Assembly: GCA_943331295.2 (NCBI GenBank)
Contig: CALQLA020000004.1
Span: forward strand, 1-64,000
Source: Bordetella parapertussis
Lineage (GTDB): Bacteria; Pseudomonadota; Gammaproteobacteria; Burkholderiales; Casimicrobiaceae
Direction: 5' to 3'
DNA: 64,000 nucleotides
The number at the start of each line of letters is the position of its first letter. The stretch's first letter is position 1. The notes below the pieces were generated by a model that searched no databases, was not told the DNA's origin, and saw only the letters and a program-made list of their open reading frames with translations. Both the position numbers and the translations under genes were made by a program. This document shows, piece after piece, positions 7,796-16,491 of this stretch.

Positions 7796-9973
7796 TCAGG
7801 CGGCGCCGGCGCGCGCCGGCACCACCAGTGCGTCGAGGGCGATTGCGCCGCGTCCCTTCGGCAGCACCGCGAGCGGGTTCACGTCGAGCGACGCGATGTC
7901 CGCCTGCGCCGACACGGCGAGGCGGGAAATGTTCACGAGGACGTCGAGCAGCGCGTCGACGTCGGCGGCGGGGCGCCCGCGGACTCCGGCCAGGATCGTC
8001 GCGAGCCCCCTGACTTCGCCGATCATCTCCTGCGCGTCGACGCGCGTGACGGGACACACGCGCCACGCCGCGGCGCCGAGCGCCTCGACCAGGATACCGC
8101 CCATGCCGAGCATCAGCACCGGGCCGAACTGCAGGTCGCGCGACACGCCGACGATCAGCTCGACGCCGTCGCCGACCATCTGCTGCACCAGCACGCCGTC
8201 GAGCTTCGCCCCCGGGTGCGCCGCGCGCACCGACGCCATCATCGTGGCGTGCGCCGCGGCCAGCGCGTCGTCGTCGCCGATGCCGAGCCGCACGCCTCCC
8301 GCTTCGGTCTTGTGGCTGATTTCGCCGGAGACGATCTTCAGCGCCACCGGATACCCGATGCGCGCGGCCTCGCGCCGGGCGTCGGCGACGCTTGCGCACA
8401 GCGCTTCCTGCGTCGCGGCGACGCCGTAGAGCGCCAGCAGCGCCTTGCTGGCGTGCTCGTTCAGCGCGCCGCCCGCTGCGCGGTCGAGCAGCCCGCGCGC
8501 CGCGCGCCGCGTCGCATCCGCAGCGGCCTCGTCCGGTGCCGCGGGCGCCTCGGCGCCGGCGAGGCGGCGCCGCCGGTGATAGTCGACCAGCCGGCGCACG
8601 GCGCGCGCGGCCTTCTCGGGCTGGTAGAAAAGCGGGACGTCGCTCGCGCGAAGGTGCTCGAGGCCCGGCCGGTCGCGCGGGTCGTAGAGGCTGCCCGACC
8701 AGACGAACACGATCGGCTTGGCGGACGACGCTGCGGCCGCAACCACGGTCTGCGCCTGCACCATGCCCCCGACGCTGGAGATCGCGATCAGGTCGTGCTG
8801 CTCCTCGTCCAGCAGGTGGCCGAGGATCGGCGCCAGTTCCGGGCCGTTGCCGAACATCGTGAGATCGGCGGGATTCGCGGCGGAGCCCCGGCTGCCCATG
8901 ATGGCCGTCAGCTTCGCCGCGGTTGCCGCGGACAGCGGCGGCACCTCGAGGCCGGCCTCGCCGCACTTGTCGGCCATGAACGAGCTCATGCCGCCCGACT
9001 CGGAGACCACGCCGACGCGATTGCCGCGGGGCGCCCTGACCTTCGCGAACATCGCCGCGGTCTCGACCAGCTCGTCGTAGTCGTCGACGCGGATGACGCC
9101 CTTCTGCGTGAACAGCGCGTCCTGCACGACGTCCGATCCGGTCATCGCCGCGGTGTGGCTCGTCGCGCCGCGGCTGCCGGCCTCGGAGCGGCCGATCTTC
9201 AGCATCACGATCGGCTTGCCGGCGGCGAGCGCGAGGTCGGCGGTGCGCGCGAAGTTGGCGCCGTCCTTGAACCCCTCGACCACGGCGATCACGGCCCTGA
9301 CCTGCGGGTCCTGCAGCATGTAGCGGATGAAGTCGCTCGATTCGAGATCGGCCTCGTTGCCCGTGGCGACGACGTAGCGCATGCCGATGCCGCGGTCGCC
9401 GGCCGCGGCCAGCAGCGGACGGTAGGCGGTGGCGCCGCTCTGCGAGACGAGGCCGATCGACCCCTTCAGCGCACGCATCTCGGGCGCGATCCGGGTCGAC
9501 GGCGTGGTCCAGCTGCAGTCGGCGACGTTGGCGATGCCGAGGCAGTTGGGGCCGCACAGGCGCATGCCGCTCTCCCGCGCCAGCGTGCGCAGCGCCTGCT
9601 GGCGGGCGATCGCCTCCGGCGTCGCCAGCTCGGCGAAGCCCGCGGAGATCACCAGCGCCGAGCGCGCGCCGTTGTCGATGCAGGCGCGGAACGCATCGAG
9701 GACCTGCTCCGCCGGAAGCACGATCACGGCCAGGTCGACCGCCTCGGGGATGTCCCCGACCGTCGGCCGGCAGGGTACGCCGAAGACGGTCTCGCGCCTG
9801 GGGTTCACCGGATAGAGGCGCGCGCTGCTGCCCGTGGTCACCAGGTTGTTGAACAGCCGGCCGCCGTAGCCCAGCCGCTCGGTCGCGCCGACCATCGCGA
9901 TGGACCGCGGGTTCAGCATCGCATGGATCGACGCCAGGGTCGGGTCGGCGGCGGGCGGGCTGGGTGCGGTCAC
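7796..9973 (-). CDS. NDP-forming acyl-CoA synthetase (acetate--CoA ligase family)
   Basis: A 725-aa fused-subunit acyl-CoA synthetase. The order is an N-terminal CoA-binding domain (PRSIAMVGATERLGYGG near residue 22), a ligase domain with the phospho-histidine motif SHTAAMTGSD near residue 255, and a C-terminal ATP-grasp domain (YPVALKIVSGEISHKTEAGG). It makes an acyl-CoA with release of ADP and phosphate. The likely start is GTG at 9973, preceded by GAGGAG. It lies between the second TTT transporter and the HMGL/enolase pair and is the probable CoA-activating step of that module, the counterpart of the CaiB transferase in the other module. Confidence 0.87.
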   Translation of the reverse strand: MTAPSPPAADPTLASIHAMLNPRSIAMVGATERLGYGGRLFNNLVTTGSSARLYPVNPRRETVFGVPCRPTVGDIPEAVDLAVIVLPAEQVLDAFRACIDNGARSALVISAGFAELATPEAIARQQALRTLARESGMRLCGPNCLGIANVADCSWTTPSTRIAPEMRALKGSIGLVSQSGATAYRPLLAAAGDRGIGMRYVVATGNEADLESSDFIRYMLQDPQVRAVIAVVEGFKDGANFARTADLALAAGKPIVMLKIGRSEAGSRGATSHTAAMTGSDVVQDALFTQKGVIRVDDYDELVETAAMFAKVRAPRGNRVGVVSESGGMSSFMADKCGEAGLEVPPLSAATAAKLTAIMGSRGSAANPADLTMFGNGPELAPILGHLLDEEQHDLIAISSVGGMVQAQTVVAAAASSAKPIVFVWSGSLYDPRDRPGLEHLRASDVPLFYQPEKAARAVRRLVDYHRRRRLAGAEAPAAPDEAAADATRRAARGLLDRAAGGALNEHASKALLALYGVAATQEALCASVADARREAARIGYPVALKIVSGEISHKTEAGGVRLGIGDDDALAAAHATMMASVRAAHPGAKLDGVLVQQMVGDGVELIVGVSRDLQFGPVLMLGMGGILVEALGAAAWRVCPVTRVDAQEMIGEVRGLATILAGVRGRPAADVDALLDVLVNISRLAVSAQADIASLDVNPLAVLPKGRGAIALDALVVPARAGAA

Positions 9974-10031
9974 TGCGGGCTCCTCGGTTGCGGGTTCGGG
10001 TGGGGACTGCGGGAGGCAGCCAAGGCGGCGT

Positions 10032-11543
10032 TCAGGCCGGGTCGGCGGCGCGTGGCGCGCGCGGGCGGCGCACCCAAAGCCGGCGGATCAGCGGCCAGCC
10101 GACGACCAGCAGCACCGCGACCATGATCGTGCCGGAGATCGGGCGGGCGAACAGGATCCCGGGGTTGCCCTGCGAGATCATCAGCGACTGGCGCAGCGAC
10201 ATCTCGAGCCCGTTGCCGAGCACGAGCGCCAGCACCAGCGGCGCCGGCGGATAGTCGTGCTTCTTCATCACGTAGCCGATGACGCCGAACACCAGCATCA
10301 CCCACATGTCCAGCATGCTGGAGCTGGTGCTGTAGACGCCGACGAAGCAGAACACCAGGATCAGCGGCTGCAGGATCGCGAACGGAATGCGCAGCGCCGA
10401 GACGAACACCGGCACGAACAGGATGTTCATCAGCAGCAGCACCACGTTGGCGAGGTACATCGACGCGATGAGCCCCCACACGAGGTCGTGGTCCTTGACG
10501 AACAGCAGCGGCCCCGGCTGGATGTTGAAGAGCGCAAGCGCGCCCAGCATCACGGCCGTGGTGGCCGAGCCCGGGATGCCGAGCGTCAGCATCGGGATCA
10601 TCGAGCCGCCGGTCGATGCGTTGTCCGCCGCGTTCGGCCCGGCCACGGCGGCGATTTCCCCGGTGCCGAAGCGCTCGGGGTGCTTCGACAGCTTGTTCTC
10701 GGTCGCATAGGAGAGCATCGACGCGACGGCACCTCCCGCGCCCGGCAGCACGCCGACGATGAAGCCGATGATCGTGGCGCGCCCGATCGGCGCCGCGCTG
10801 TCCTTGAGATCCTGCTTCGTGATCAGCATCTCCTTCAGCGTCGTCTTGATGATCCGCCCGGTCTCGGTCTCCTCCAGCGTCGCGAAGATCTCGGCGACGC
10901 CGAAGAGCCCGACCGCCACCGGCAGGAACTTGATCCCGTCGGCGAGCCCCAGCAGCCCGAAGGTGAACCGCTGGTAGCCGGTGATGATGTCCATCCCGAT
11001 CAGCGAGATCATCAGCCCGAAGAAGGCGACGATGTAGCCCTTCATCTTGTGCTCGCCGACGAGTCCCGCGACCGCGGTCATGCCGAGCAGCATCAGCGCG
11101 AAATACTCGGGCGGGCCGAAGCTGAGCGCCGCCTTCGCGATCGGCGGCGCGGCCAGCATCAGCAGGACGACGCTGACGGTGCCGGCGAAGAACGAGCCGA
11201 TCGCGGAGATCGTGAGCGCCGGACCCGCGCGCCCCTTCTTGGCCATCTCGTAGCCGTCGAGGCAGGTCATGATGGTCGAAGCCTCGCCCGGCACGCCGAC
11301 CAGCACCGACGTGATGGTGCCGCCGTACATGGTCCCGCAGTAGATCCCCGCCATCATGATCATCGCGGTGACCGGATCGGCCCCGTAGACGAGTGGCAGC
11401 AGGATCGCGATGCCGGCGACAGGACCGACGCCGGGCAGCGCGCCGATGATGGTGCCGGCGGTGACGCCGATCGTCATGAACAGCAGGTTGATCGGCGTGA
11501 AGGCAATGCCGAAGCCGGTGGACAGGTTCGCGAGGAGATCCAA
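10032..11543 (-). CDS. tctA: TctA-family large permease subunit of a TTT transporter
   Basis: A 503-aa membrane protein with about 12 hydrophobic segments and the TctA signatures GALPGVGPVAGIAILLP near residue 35 and GGTITSVLVGVPGEA near residue 75, plus GIPGSATTAVMLGAL in the second half. No ATG is available at the conserved N-terminus; the TTG at 11541-11543 gives LDLLANLSTG with GAAGG a few bases upstream. It carries the solute across the inner membrane with TctB, fed by a Bug receptor. It follows tctB by 47 bp and two tandem Bug genes, a complete TctCBA set with a spare receptor. Confidence 0.93.
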   Translation of the reverse strand: MDLLANLSTGFGIAFTPINLLFMTIGVTAGTIIGALPGVGPVAGIAILLPLVYGADPVTAMIMMAGIYCGTMYGGTITSVLVGVPGEASTIMTCLDGYEMAKKGRAGPALTISAIGSFFAGTVSVVLLMLAAPPIAKAALSFGPPEYFALMLLGMTAVAGLVGEHKMKGYIVAFFGLMISLIGMDIITGYQRFTFGLLGLADGIKFLPVAVGLFGVAEIFATLEETETGRIIKTTLKEMLITKQDLKDSAAPIGRATIIGFIVGVLPGAGGAVASMLSYATENKLSKHPERFGTGEIAAVAGPNAADNASTGGSMIPMLTLGIPGSATTAVMLGALALFNIQPGPLLFVKDHDLVWGLIASMYLANVVLLLMNILFVPVFVSALRIPFAILQPLILVFCFVGVYSTSSSMLDMWVMLVFGVIGYVMKKHDYPPAPLVLALVLGNGLEMSLRQSLMISQGNPGILFARPISGTIMVAVLLVVGWPLIRRLWVRRPRAPRAADPA

Positions 11544-11590
11544 GGGGGGCCTTCGGGTCGGGGTTGGCCGGCGCTTGCGTCGGGCGCCCG

Positions 11591-12052
11591 CTACAGCTTG
11601 AGGATTCCTGCCGGCAGCACCACGCCGAGCCACGAGAACATCGCGTAGAGCCCGACGGCGACGGCCAGCGCGGTCGGCAGCAGCACCTTCCAGGACCGGA
11701 AACCCAGCCCCCTGGCGACGACGATCATGAACGCACCCATCGTGACGACGAAGCCCAGTGGCTCGAACACGAGCAGCGTGACGACCAGGGAGACGAATAC
11801 CAGCGCCAGCCGCCGGCGCGCCAGCGCGTCCGGCCACGGCGACGACGGCGCGACGTTGGCCGCCCGCAGCGCGCGCAGCGTCAGGATCGTGCCGAGGCCG
11901 ACCAGCCCCACCGACAGCCAGAACGGCAGGAAGCCCGGTCCCGGCGCGCCCCGTTCGTAGTTGTAGTAGGTCATCCGCGCCAGCGAGTTCCACATGACGT
12001 ACGCGCCGTACAGCGCCAGCGACGCCGGCAGGAGTGCCCCGACCCGGTTCAC
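11591..12052 (-). CDS. tctB: TctB-family small permease subunit
   Basis: A small protein of 153 aa with four hydrophobic segments (for example RLALVFVSLVVTLLVFEPLG) and the usual TctB N-terminal YVMWNS...YNYERGAPGPGFLP stretch. The GTG start at 12052 overlaps the preceding Bug stop codon by 4 bp (GTGA), which fixes the start and shows coupling. It is the small membrane partner of the TctA at 10.0-11.5 kb. TctB sequences diverge strongly, so the call leans on topology and position. Confidence 0.88.
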   Translation of the reverse strand: MNRVGALLPASLALYGAYVMWNSLARMTYYNYERGAPGPGFLPFWLSVGLVGLGTILTLRALRAANVAPSSPWPDALARRRLALVFVSLVVTLLVFEPLGFVVTMGAFMIVVARGLGFRSWKVLLPTALAVAVGLYAMFSWLGVVLPAGILKL

Positions 12053-13038
12053 TTCACGATCCCTGTCTTGCGGTAGAGCGTCTCGATCGTCTTCAGGCCT
12101 TCGGCGATGTAGGCCGTCCATTCGGCCGGGCCGAGGAACTTCTTCTCGACGCCCGATTGCGCGATGTACTTGCCCCACTCCGCATTGGCGTCGAGCTTGC
12201 GGAAGAGCTCGCCGTACCACGCGACCTCCTCCTTCTTCAGGTTGCCCGGGGCAAACCAGCCGCGCGACAGGTTGAGCACGACGTCGTACCCCAGCTCGCG
12301 CATCGTCGGCACGTCGGGGAAGCGCGGGTTGCGCTCGGCATCGAAGATCGCGAGCGCCTTCACCTGCTTCGCCCGGAGCAGCGGTTCCGCGTTGGAGAGC
12401 TGTCGCGTGCCGACGTCGACCTGCTTGCCGAGCACCGCGACCTGCACCTCGGCGCCGCTGGAGAACGGGATCTGGTTGAAGTCCACGCCGGCGATCGCGC
12501 CGACGGTCAGCTCGAGCATCCCGTCCCAGCTCGCCGGCCCGCCGCCGGCGCCGCCCATCGTGACCGACTTCGGCTTCTTCTTCAGCTGCGCGATGACGTC
12601 CTTCAGCGTGTTGAACGGCGAGTCGGTCGCGGCGAACACGATCGACGAGTCGACCGCGGACAGGGCAAGCGGGGTGAGGTCCTTCAGCGGGTTCACCGGC
12701 GTGTCCTTCATCACGACCTGCGGCAGCAGCGCGCCGCCGCCGGGCATGACCGTGTACGGGCTGCCGCGCCGGTCGGCGACGAGCGCCGTGCCGACGAGGC
12801 CGCTCGCGCCGGGCCGATGGCTGATCGACATCGGCTGCGGCGCCATCTTGTTCTTGTTGGCGACGGTGCGCAGCATCTCGGAGAACTGCGACGCGCCGCC
12901 GCCGGGCCCCCAGGGCACGAGGATCTCGATCGGGCTGCTCGGGAACGGGCCGTCGGCGGCGCCGACGCGCGGCGCCACGGCAGCGCCCGCCAGCGCGGCG
13001 GCCGCAAGCATCGCTTCACGTCTCGTATAGTGCTTCAT
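12049..13038 (-). CDS. Bug/TctC family solute receptor with Tat-like signal (copy nearest tctB)
   Basis: A 329-aa Bug receptor. The N-terminus MKHYTRREAMLAAAALAG carries a twin-arginine pair followed by a hydrophobic run, suggesting Tat rather than Sec export. The receptor motif IEILVPWGPGGGASQ is at about residue 37, followed by SHRPGASGLVGTAL and FPDVPTMRELGYDV. Unusually the ligand loop reads VMPGGGALLP. Start ATG with GAGGAGAG. It is clearly paralogous to the neighbour at 13.1-14.1 kb (roughly 65-70 percent identity by eye) and overlaps tctB. The two share many unusual blocks (WFAPxxLKKEEV.WY), so they probably bind related ligands. Confidence 0.92.
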   Translation of the reverse strand: MKHYTRREAMLAAAALAGAAVAPRVGAADGPFPSSPIEILVPWGPGGGASQFSEMLRTVANKNKMAPQPMSISHRPGASGLVGTALVADRRGSPYTVMPGGGALLPQVVMKDTPVNPLKDLTPLALSAVDSSIVFAATDSPFNTLKDVIAQLKKKPKSVTMGGAGGGPASWDGMLELTVGAIAGVDFNQIPFSSGAEVQVAVLGKQVDVGTRQLSNAEPLLRAKQVKALAIFDAERNPRFPDVPTMRELGYDVVLNLSRGWFAPGNLKKEEVAWYGELFRKLDANAEWGKYIAQSGVEKKFLGPAEWTAYIAEGLKTIETLYRKTGIVK

Positions 13039-13096
13039 CGCTCTCCTCCATCGGCCTCATCGGCGGGCCGTTGCGCACCTGTGGACGGGGTCTCGC

Positions 13097-14107
13097 CTAC
13101 TTGAGGATGCCGACCTTCCGATAGAGCCGCTCGATCGTCTTCATGCTGGATTCGATGAACGCCGCCCATTCGGCGGGCCCGAGGTATTGCGCCTGCAACC
13201 CGGACTGCTCGACGTATTTCTTCCACGCCGCGTTCTCGCCGATGCGGCGGAAGAAATCGGCATACCACTGGACCTCTTCCTTCTTCAGCCCCGCGGGCGC
13301 GAACCAGCCGCGCGAGAGCTTCAGCGTGACGTCGTAGCCCAGCTCGCGCATCGTCGGCACGTTGGGAAGCTTCGGGTTGCGCTCGGCATCGAGGATCGCC
13401 AGCGCCTTCAGCTGGCCGCCGGAGATCAGCGCTTCGGCGTTGGAAAGCTGCCGACCGCCGATGTCGATCTGGCGCCCCAGCACGGCGGCCTGCACTTCAG
13501 CGCCGCTCGAGAACGGTATCTGGTTGAACTCGACGCCGGCGACGGCGCCGAACACGGTCGCGACCACGCTGTCCCAGCTCGACGCGCCGCCGCCGGCGCC
13601 GGCGAGCGTCACCGACTTCGGCTTCGCCTTGAGCTGCGCGACGACCTCCGCCAGCGTCTTGAACGGCGAATCGGCGGCCGCGATGATCACCGACGAATCG
13701 ACGGCCGAGAGCGCGAGCGGCGTGAGGTCCCGCAGCGGATTCACCGGCGTTTCGCCCATCACCGCCTGTGCGAGCAGCGCGCCGCCACCGGGCATGAAGA
13801 CATACGGATTGCCGCGCTGGTCGGCGACCAGCGACGTGCCGACCAGCCCGCTTGCGCCCGGCTTGTGGCTGATCGTCAGCGGGCGCGGCGACATCCGCTC
13901 GCGGTTGGCGATCGTGCGCACCGTTTCCGAGATCTGCGAAGGCCCTCCACCGACGCCCCAGGGGACGATGATGTCGATGTTGCGGGCGGGAAACGCATCC
14001 GCGGCCGCCGACAGCGACGGCAGCGAAGCGGTTCCTCCGGCCGCGACCGCGGCCGCGAGCCGGGCGAGGAACCTCCGCCTGCCTGCCTCGGGATCGCCGG
14101 CGCTCAT
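13097..14107 (-). CDS. Bug/TctC family solute receptor with Tat signal (tandem paralogue)
   Basis: A 336-aa Bug receptor whose N-terminus contains GRRRFLARLAAAVAAGG, a good twin-arginine motif (RRRFL) before the hydrophobic stretch. It shares IDIIVPWGVGGGPSQ, SHKPGASGLVGTSL, FMPGGGALLAQ and PNVPTMRELGYDV with the next gene. The ATG at 14107 overlaps the stop codon of the enoyl-CoA hydratase gene by 4 bp (ATGA). It lies 58 bp upstream of its paralogue. Only one TctAB pair follows, so two receptors appear to serve one permease. The tandem arrangement points to gene duplication. Confidence 0.92.
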   Translation of the reverse strand: MSAGDPEAGRRRFLARLAAAVAAGGTASLPSLSAAADAFPARNIDIIVPWGVGGGPSQISETVRTIANRERMSPRPLTISHKPGASGLVGTSLVADQRGNPYVFMPGGGALLAQAVMGETPVNPLRDLTPLALSAVDSSVIIAAADSPFKTLAEVVAQLKAKPKSVTLAGAGGGASSWDSVVATVFGAVAGVEFNQIPFSSGAEVQAAVLGRQIDIGGRQLSNAEALISGGQLKALAILDAERNPKLPNVPTMRELGYDVTLKLSRGWFAPAGLKKEEVQWYADFFRRIGENAAWKKYVEQSGLQAQYLGPAEWAAFIESSMKTIERLYRKVGILK

Positions 14108-14886
14108 CGGCGCGTCTTGTCGAGGAACGCCTGCTGTGCCTCGACGCGCTCCTTCGTCTGGTGGACGATCTTCCGGCATTCGGCGAGGTACTGCTCCGCG
14201 GCGGTGTGACCCGCGAGGTCGAGCAGGTAGGTCATCGCCTTCTTCGTGTAGGCCATCGCATCGGCGGGCTGCGCCGCGAGCTGGTGCGCCATCTTCGTCA
14301 CCGTCGCGTCGAGCTCGTCGTCGGGAACGACCTTGTAGACGAGGCCCCAGCGCTCGGCCTGCTCGCCGGAGACCCAGTCGCCGGTCAGCAGCATGCCGAG
14401 CGACCGCGCGCGGCCCAGCGTGAACAGGGGCAACCCGGGCAGCGTGCCGGCCTGGACCTCGCGGATCGAGAAGCGCGCGCTGGTGGAGGCGATGGTGATG
14501 TCGCAGCACTCGGTCGCGATCGCGCAGCCGCCGCCGGCGGCCGGGCCGTGGACGCGGCCTATCACCGGCTTCGACAGCCGGCGCAGCGTGTCGCGCGCCT
14601 TGAGGTTCAGCCGGCCGTAGTACGCGCCCGACTTCGGATCGGCCTTCGTCGATTCCGAGAAGTCGCGGCCGGCGCAGAACGCGGGCCCGTTGCCGGCCAG
14701 CACCAGCACCCGGATCGCCGGGTCGTCGTCGACGCGCTGCAGCGCGTCGAGGAATTCCTCGAAAAAACGGATCGTCAGCGCGTTGCGCTTCTCGGGCCGG
14801 TTGAACGTGATGGTCGCCACCCCGCCGTCCTGCGCGAACAGCAGCGTTTCATAGGCGGGCGGCGGTGCATCCTGCGGCGTGGTCAT
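14104..14886 (-). CDS. enoyl-CoA hydratase/isomerase family protein
   Basis: A 260-aa crotonase-fold protein. The first oxyanion-hole motif is GNGPAFCAGRDFSE near residue 68 and the second is GRVHGPAAGGGCAIATECCD near residue 110; the first 20 residues are a variable lead-in. Crotonase members hydrate, isomerise or cleave CoA thioesters; the exact reaction cannot be fixed. The stop overlaps the start of the Bug receptor gene by 4 bp. It lies between the HMGL gene and the second transporter set and probably belongs to the NDP-forming synthetase module. Confidence 0.87.
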   Translation of the reverse strand: MTTPQDAPPPAYETLLFAQDGGVATITFNRPEKRNALTIRFFEEFLDALQRVDDDPAIRVLVLAGNGPAFCAGRDFSESTKADPKSGAYYGRLNLKARDTLRRLSKPVIGRVHGPAAGGGCAIATECCDITIASTSARFSIREVQAGTLPGLPLFTLGRARSLGMLLTGDWVSGEQAERWGLVYKVVPDDELDATVTKMAHQLAAQPADAMAYTKKAMTYLLDLAGHTAAEQYLAECRKIVHQTKERVEAQQAFLDKTRR

Positions 14887-14944
14887 GGCTGGGTCCGATG
14901 GGTCCGGTTCATCGCGCGGTCCGCGCGCGGGCGGCTGCTGCCTG

Positions 14945-15937
14945 TCACGCCGCCGCCGGCTCGGCCGGCGCGCGGTCGCGCAGGGCGGCGGCCTGCCGGT
15001 AGCGCGTCAGAGACGAGACGTGCATCAGCTTGCCGGGCAGCTCGTGCCCGACGATCTCCTCGGCCAGTCGCCCGGCCTCGCACATGCGGTCGAGGTCGAT
15101 GCCGGTCTCGATGCCCATCTCGTGCAGCATGAACACCAGGTCCTCGGTGCAGATGTTGCCGGCCGCGGCCTTGTGCCCCGCGAACGGGCAGCCGCCCAGC
15201 CCGCCGACCGCCGAGTCGAATTCGGTGACGCCCATCTCGACGGCGGCGACGGCGTTGGCGAGCCCGGTGCCGCGCGTGTCGTGCAGGTGCACGCGGATCT
15301 GCGCATCGGGCCAGCGGTCGCGCACCTTGCCCAGCAGCGACTTGATCTGCTTCGGGCTCGCCCAGCCCATGGTGTCGGACAGCAGGATGCGCTTCAGCGT
15401 CCCGCCGTTGTCCACGATCGCCTTCTCGATCGCGGCGATGCGGTCGAGCACCCACTGGTGCGGGATGTCGCCCTGGAAATTGCAGCCCCACGCGGCGTTG
15501 GTCGTCGCCTGCTCGACCGGGACGCCGAAGCGCTTGTAGACCTCGATCCACGCGGGGAACGTGGCGATCGTTTCCTCGATCGACTTGTTGGTGTTCTTCT
15601 TGATGAACGCCGGGCTGGCACCCAGCTTGAGGGCGCCGTCGAGGTAGTATTTGCCGGTGGCCGCCGCGCGCTCCAGCCCCTTGTCGTTCAGCCACAGGCA
15701 GCTGTACTGCACGCCCGGGAACGGGATCAGTCCCTGCGACACCTCCTCGGCATCGGCCATCTGCGGCACCCACTTGGCGTGCACGAACGAGACGACCTCG
15801 ATGTCCTTCACGCCGGTCTGCGCCAGCGCATGGACCAGATCGAGCTTGCGCGCGGTCGGCGTGAACTGCTTTTCGAACTGGAAGCCCTCGCGCGGCCCGA
15901 CTTCATGGATGGTCACGCTCTTCGGATAGTCGCTCAT
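14945..15937 (-). CDS. HMG-CoA lyase-like (HMGL) family protein, second copy
   Basis: A 330-aa HMGL barrel with HEVGPREGFQFEK near residue 11 (E replaces D of the usual GPRDGLQ), the metal motif VHLHDTRG near residue 219, and a cysteine loop GGLGGCPFAGHKAAAGN lengthened by two residues relative to the other copy. It also carries the unusual NAAWGCNFQGDIP stretch. These differences set it apart from true HMG-CoA lyase and from the copy at 6.8 kb, suggesting another substrate. It lies 24 bp after a MaoC hydratase gene and downstream of the CaiB CoA-transferase, consistent with an activation, hydration, cleavage order. Confidence 0.86.
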   Translation of the reverse strand: MSDYPKSVTIHEVGPREGFQFEKQFTPTARKLDLVHALAQTGVKDIEVVSFVHAKWVPQMADAEEVSQGLIPFPGVQYSCLWLNDKGLERAAATGKYYLDGALKLGASPAFIKKNTNKSIEETIATFPAWIEVYKRFGVPVEQATTNAAWGCNFQGDIPHQWVLDRIAAIEKAIVDNGGTLKRILLSDTMGWASPKQIKSLLGKVRDRWPDAQIRVHLHDTRGTGLANAVAAVEMGVTEFDSAVGGLGGCPFAGHKAAAGNICTEDLVFMLHEMGIETGIDLDRMCEAGRLAEEIVGHELPGKLMHVSSLTRYRQAAALRDRAPAEPAAA

Positions 15938-15961
15938 GTCGTTCCTCGTAGATTGGATGGG

Positions 15962-16480
15962 TCAGGCGCCGCTGCCGGCCGGCGCCACGAAGGGGTAAGG
16001 GACCGGTCGCCCGCCGCGGATCGGCAGCACCACCACCGCGCCGCCCTGCGTCGACTCGACGCCGCGGGAATTCCGGAGTCCGATCTCGACATCCACGATG
16101 CCCAGGCCGTCCTGTTCGCGCTTGGCCGTCACGCGGCCCCAGGCGGTGATCGTGTCGCCGGCGATGTCCATGCCCCGATACTCGAAACCGATCTTCCAGG
16201 GCCAGCCGCCGCGCCCGGCCCAGTCCTTCAGGAGCTGCGCCAGCACGTGCTGCTTCCAGCTGCCGTTGACCAGGAGCCCCGGCAGCTTGTCGTGCTCGAG
16301 CGCGAACGGCAGGTCGTAGTGGACCCGGTGCCAGTTCTCGATCGCCGCCGACCACCGCATCACGTGGGAGCCGGTCATCGGCCCCTTCACCACCTGGGGC
16401 AGTTCCTGCCCGACCGCCACGTCGTCGTAGTAGACCTGGGGCGCAATTCCCTTCCCGCCCGCCGCCGATGCATTCGCCAT
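15962..16480 (-). CDS. MaoC-family dehydratase (hot-dog fold)
   Basis: A 172-aa single hot-dog protein of the MaoC/hydratase-2 type. The active-site region is MRWSAAIENWHRVHYDLPFA, where HYD matches the usual PiHyD segment but the upstream aspartate position is an ENW variant. LPGLLVNGSWKQHVLAQLLK and WGRVTAKREQDGLG follow. It is a close paralogue of the protein at 20.8-21.3 kb (about three quarters identical by eye). It lies 11 bp after the CaiB gene. It should hydrate or dehydrate an enoyl-CoA; it may need the FAS1-like partner encoded at 21.3 kb. Confidence 0.86.
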   Translation of the reverse strand: MANASAAGGKGIAPQVYYDDVAVGQELPQVVKGPMTGSHVMRWSAAIENWHRVHYDLPFALEHDKLPGLLVNGSWKQHVLAQLLKDWAGRGGWPWKIGFEYRGMDIAGDTITAWGRVTAKREQDGLGIVDVEIGLRNSRGVESTQGGAVVVLPIRGGRPVPYPFVAPAGSGA

Positions 16481-16491
16481 GTCGCTTGTCC

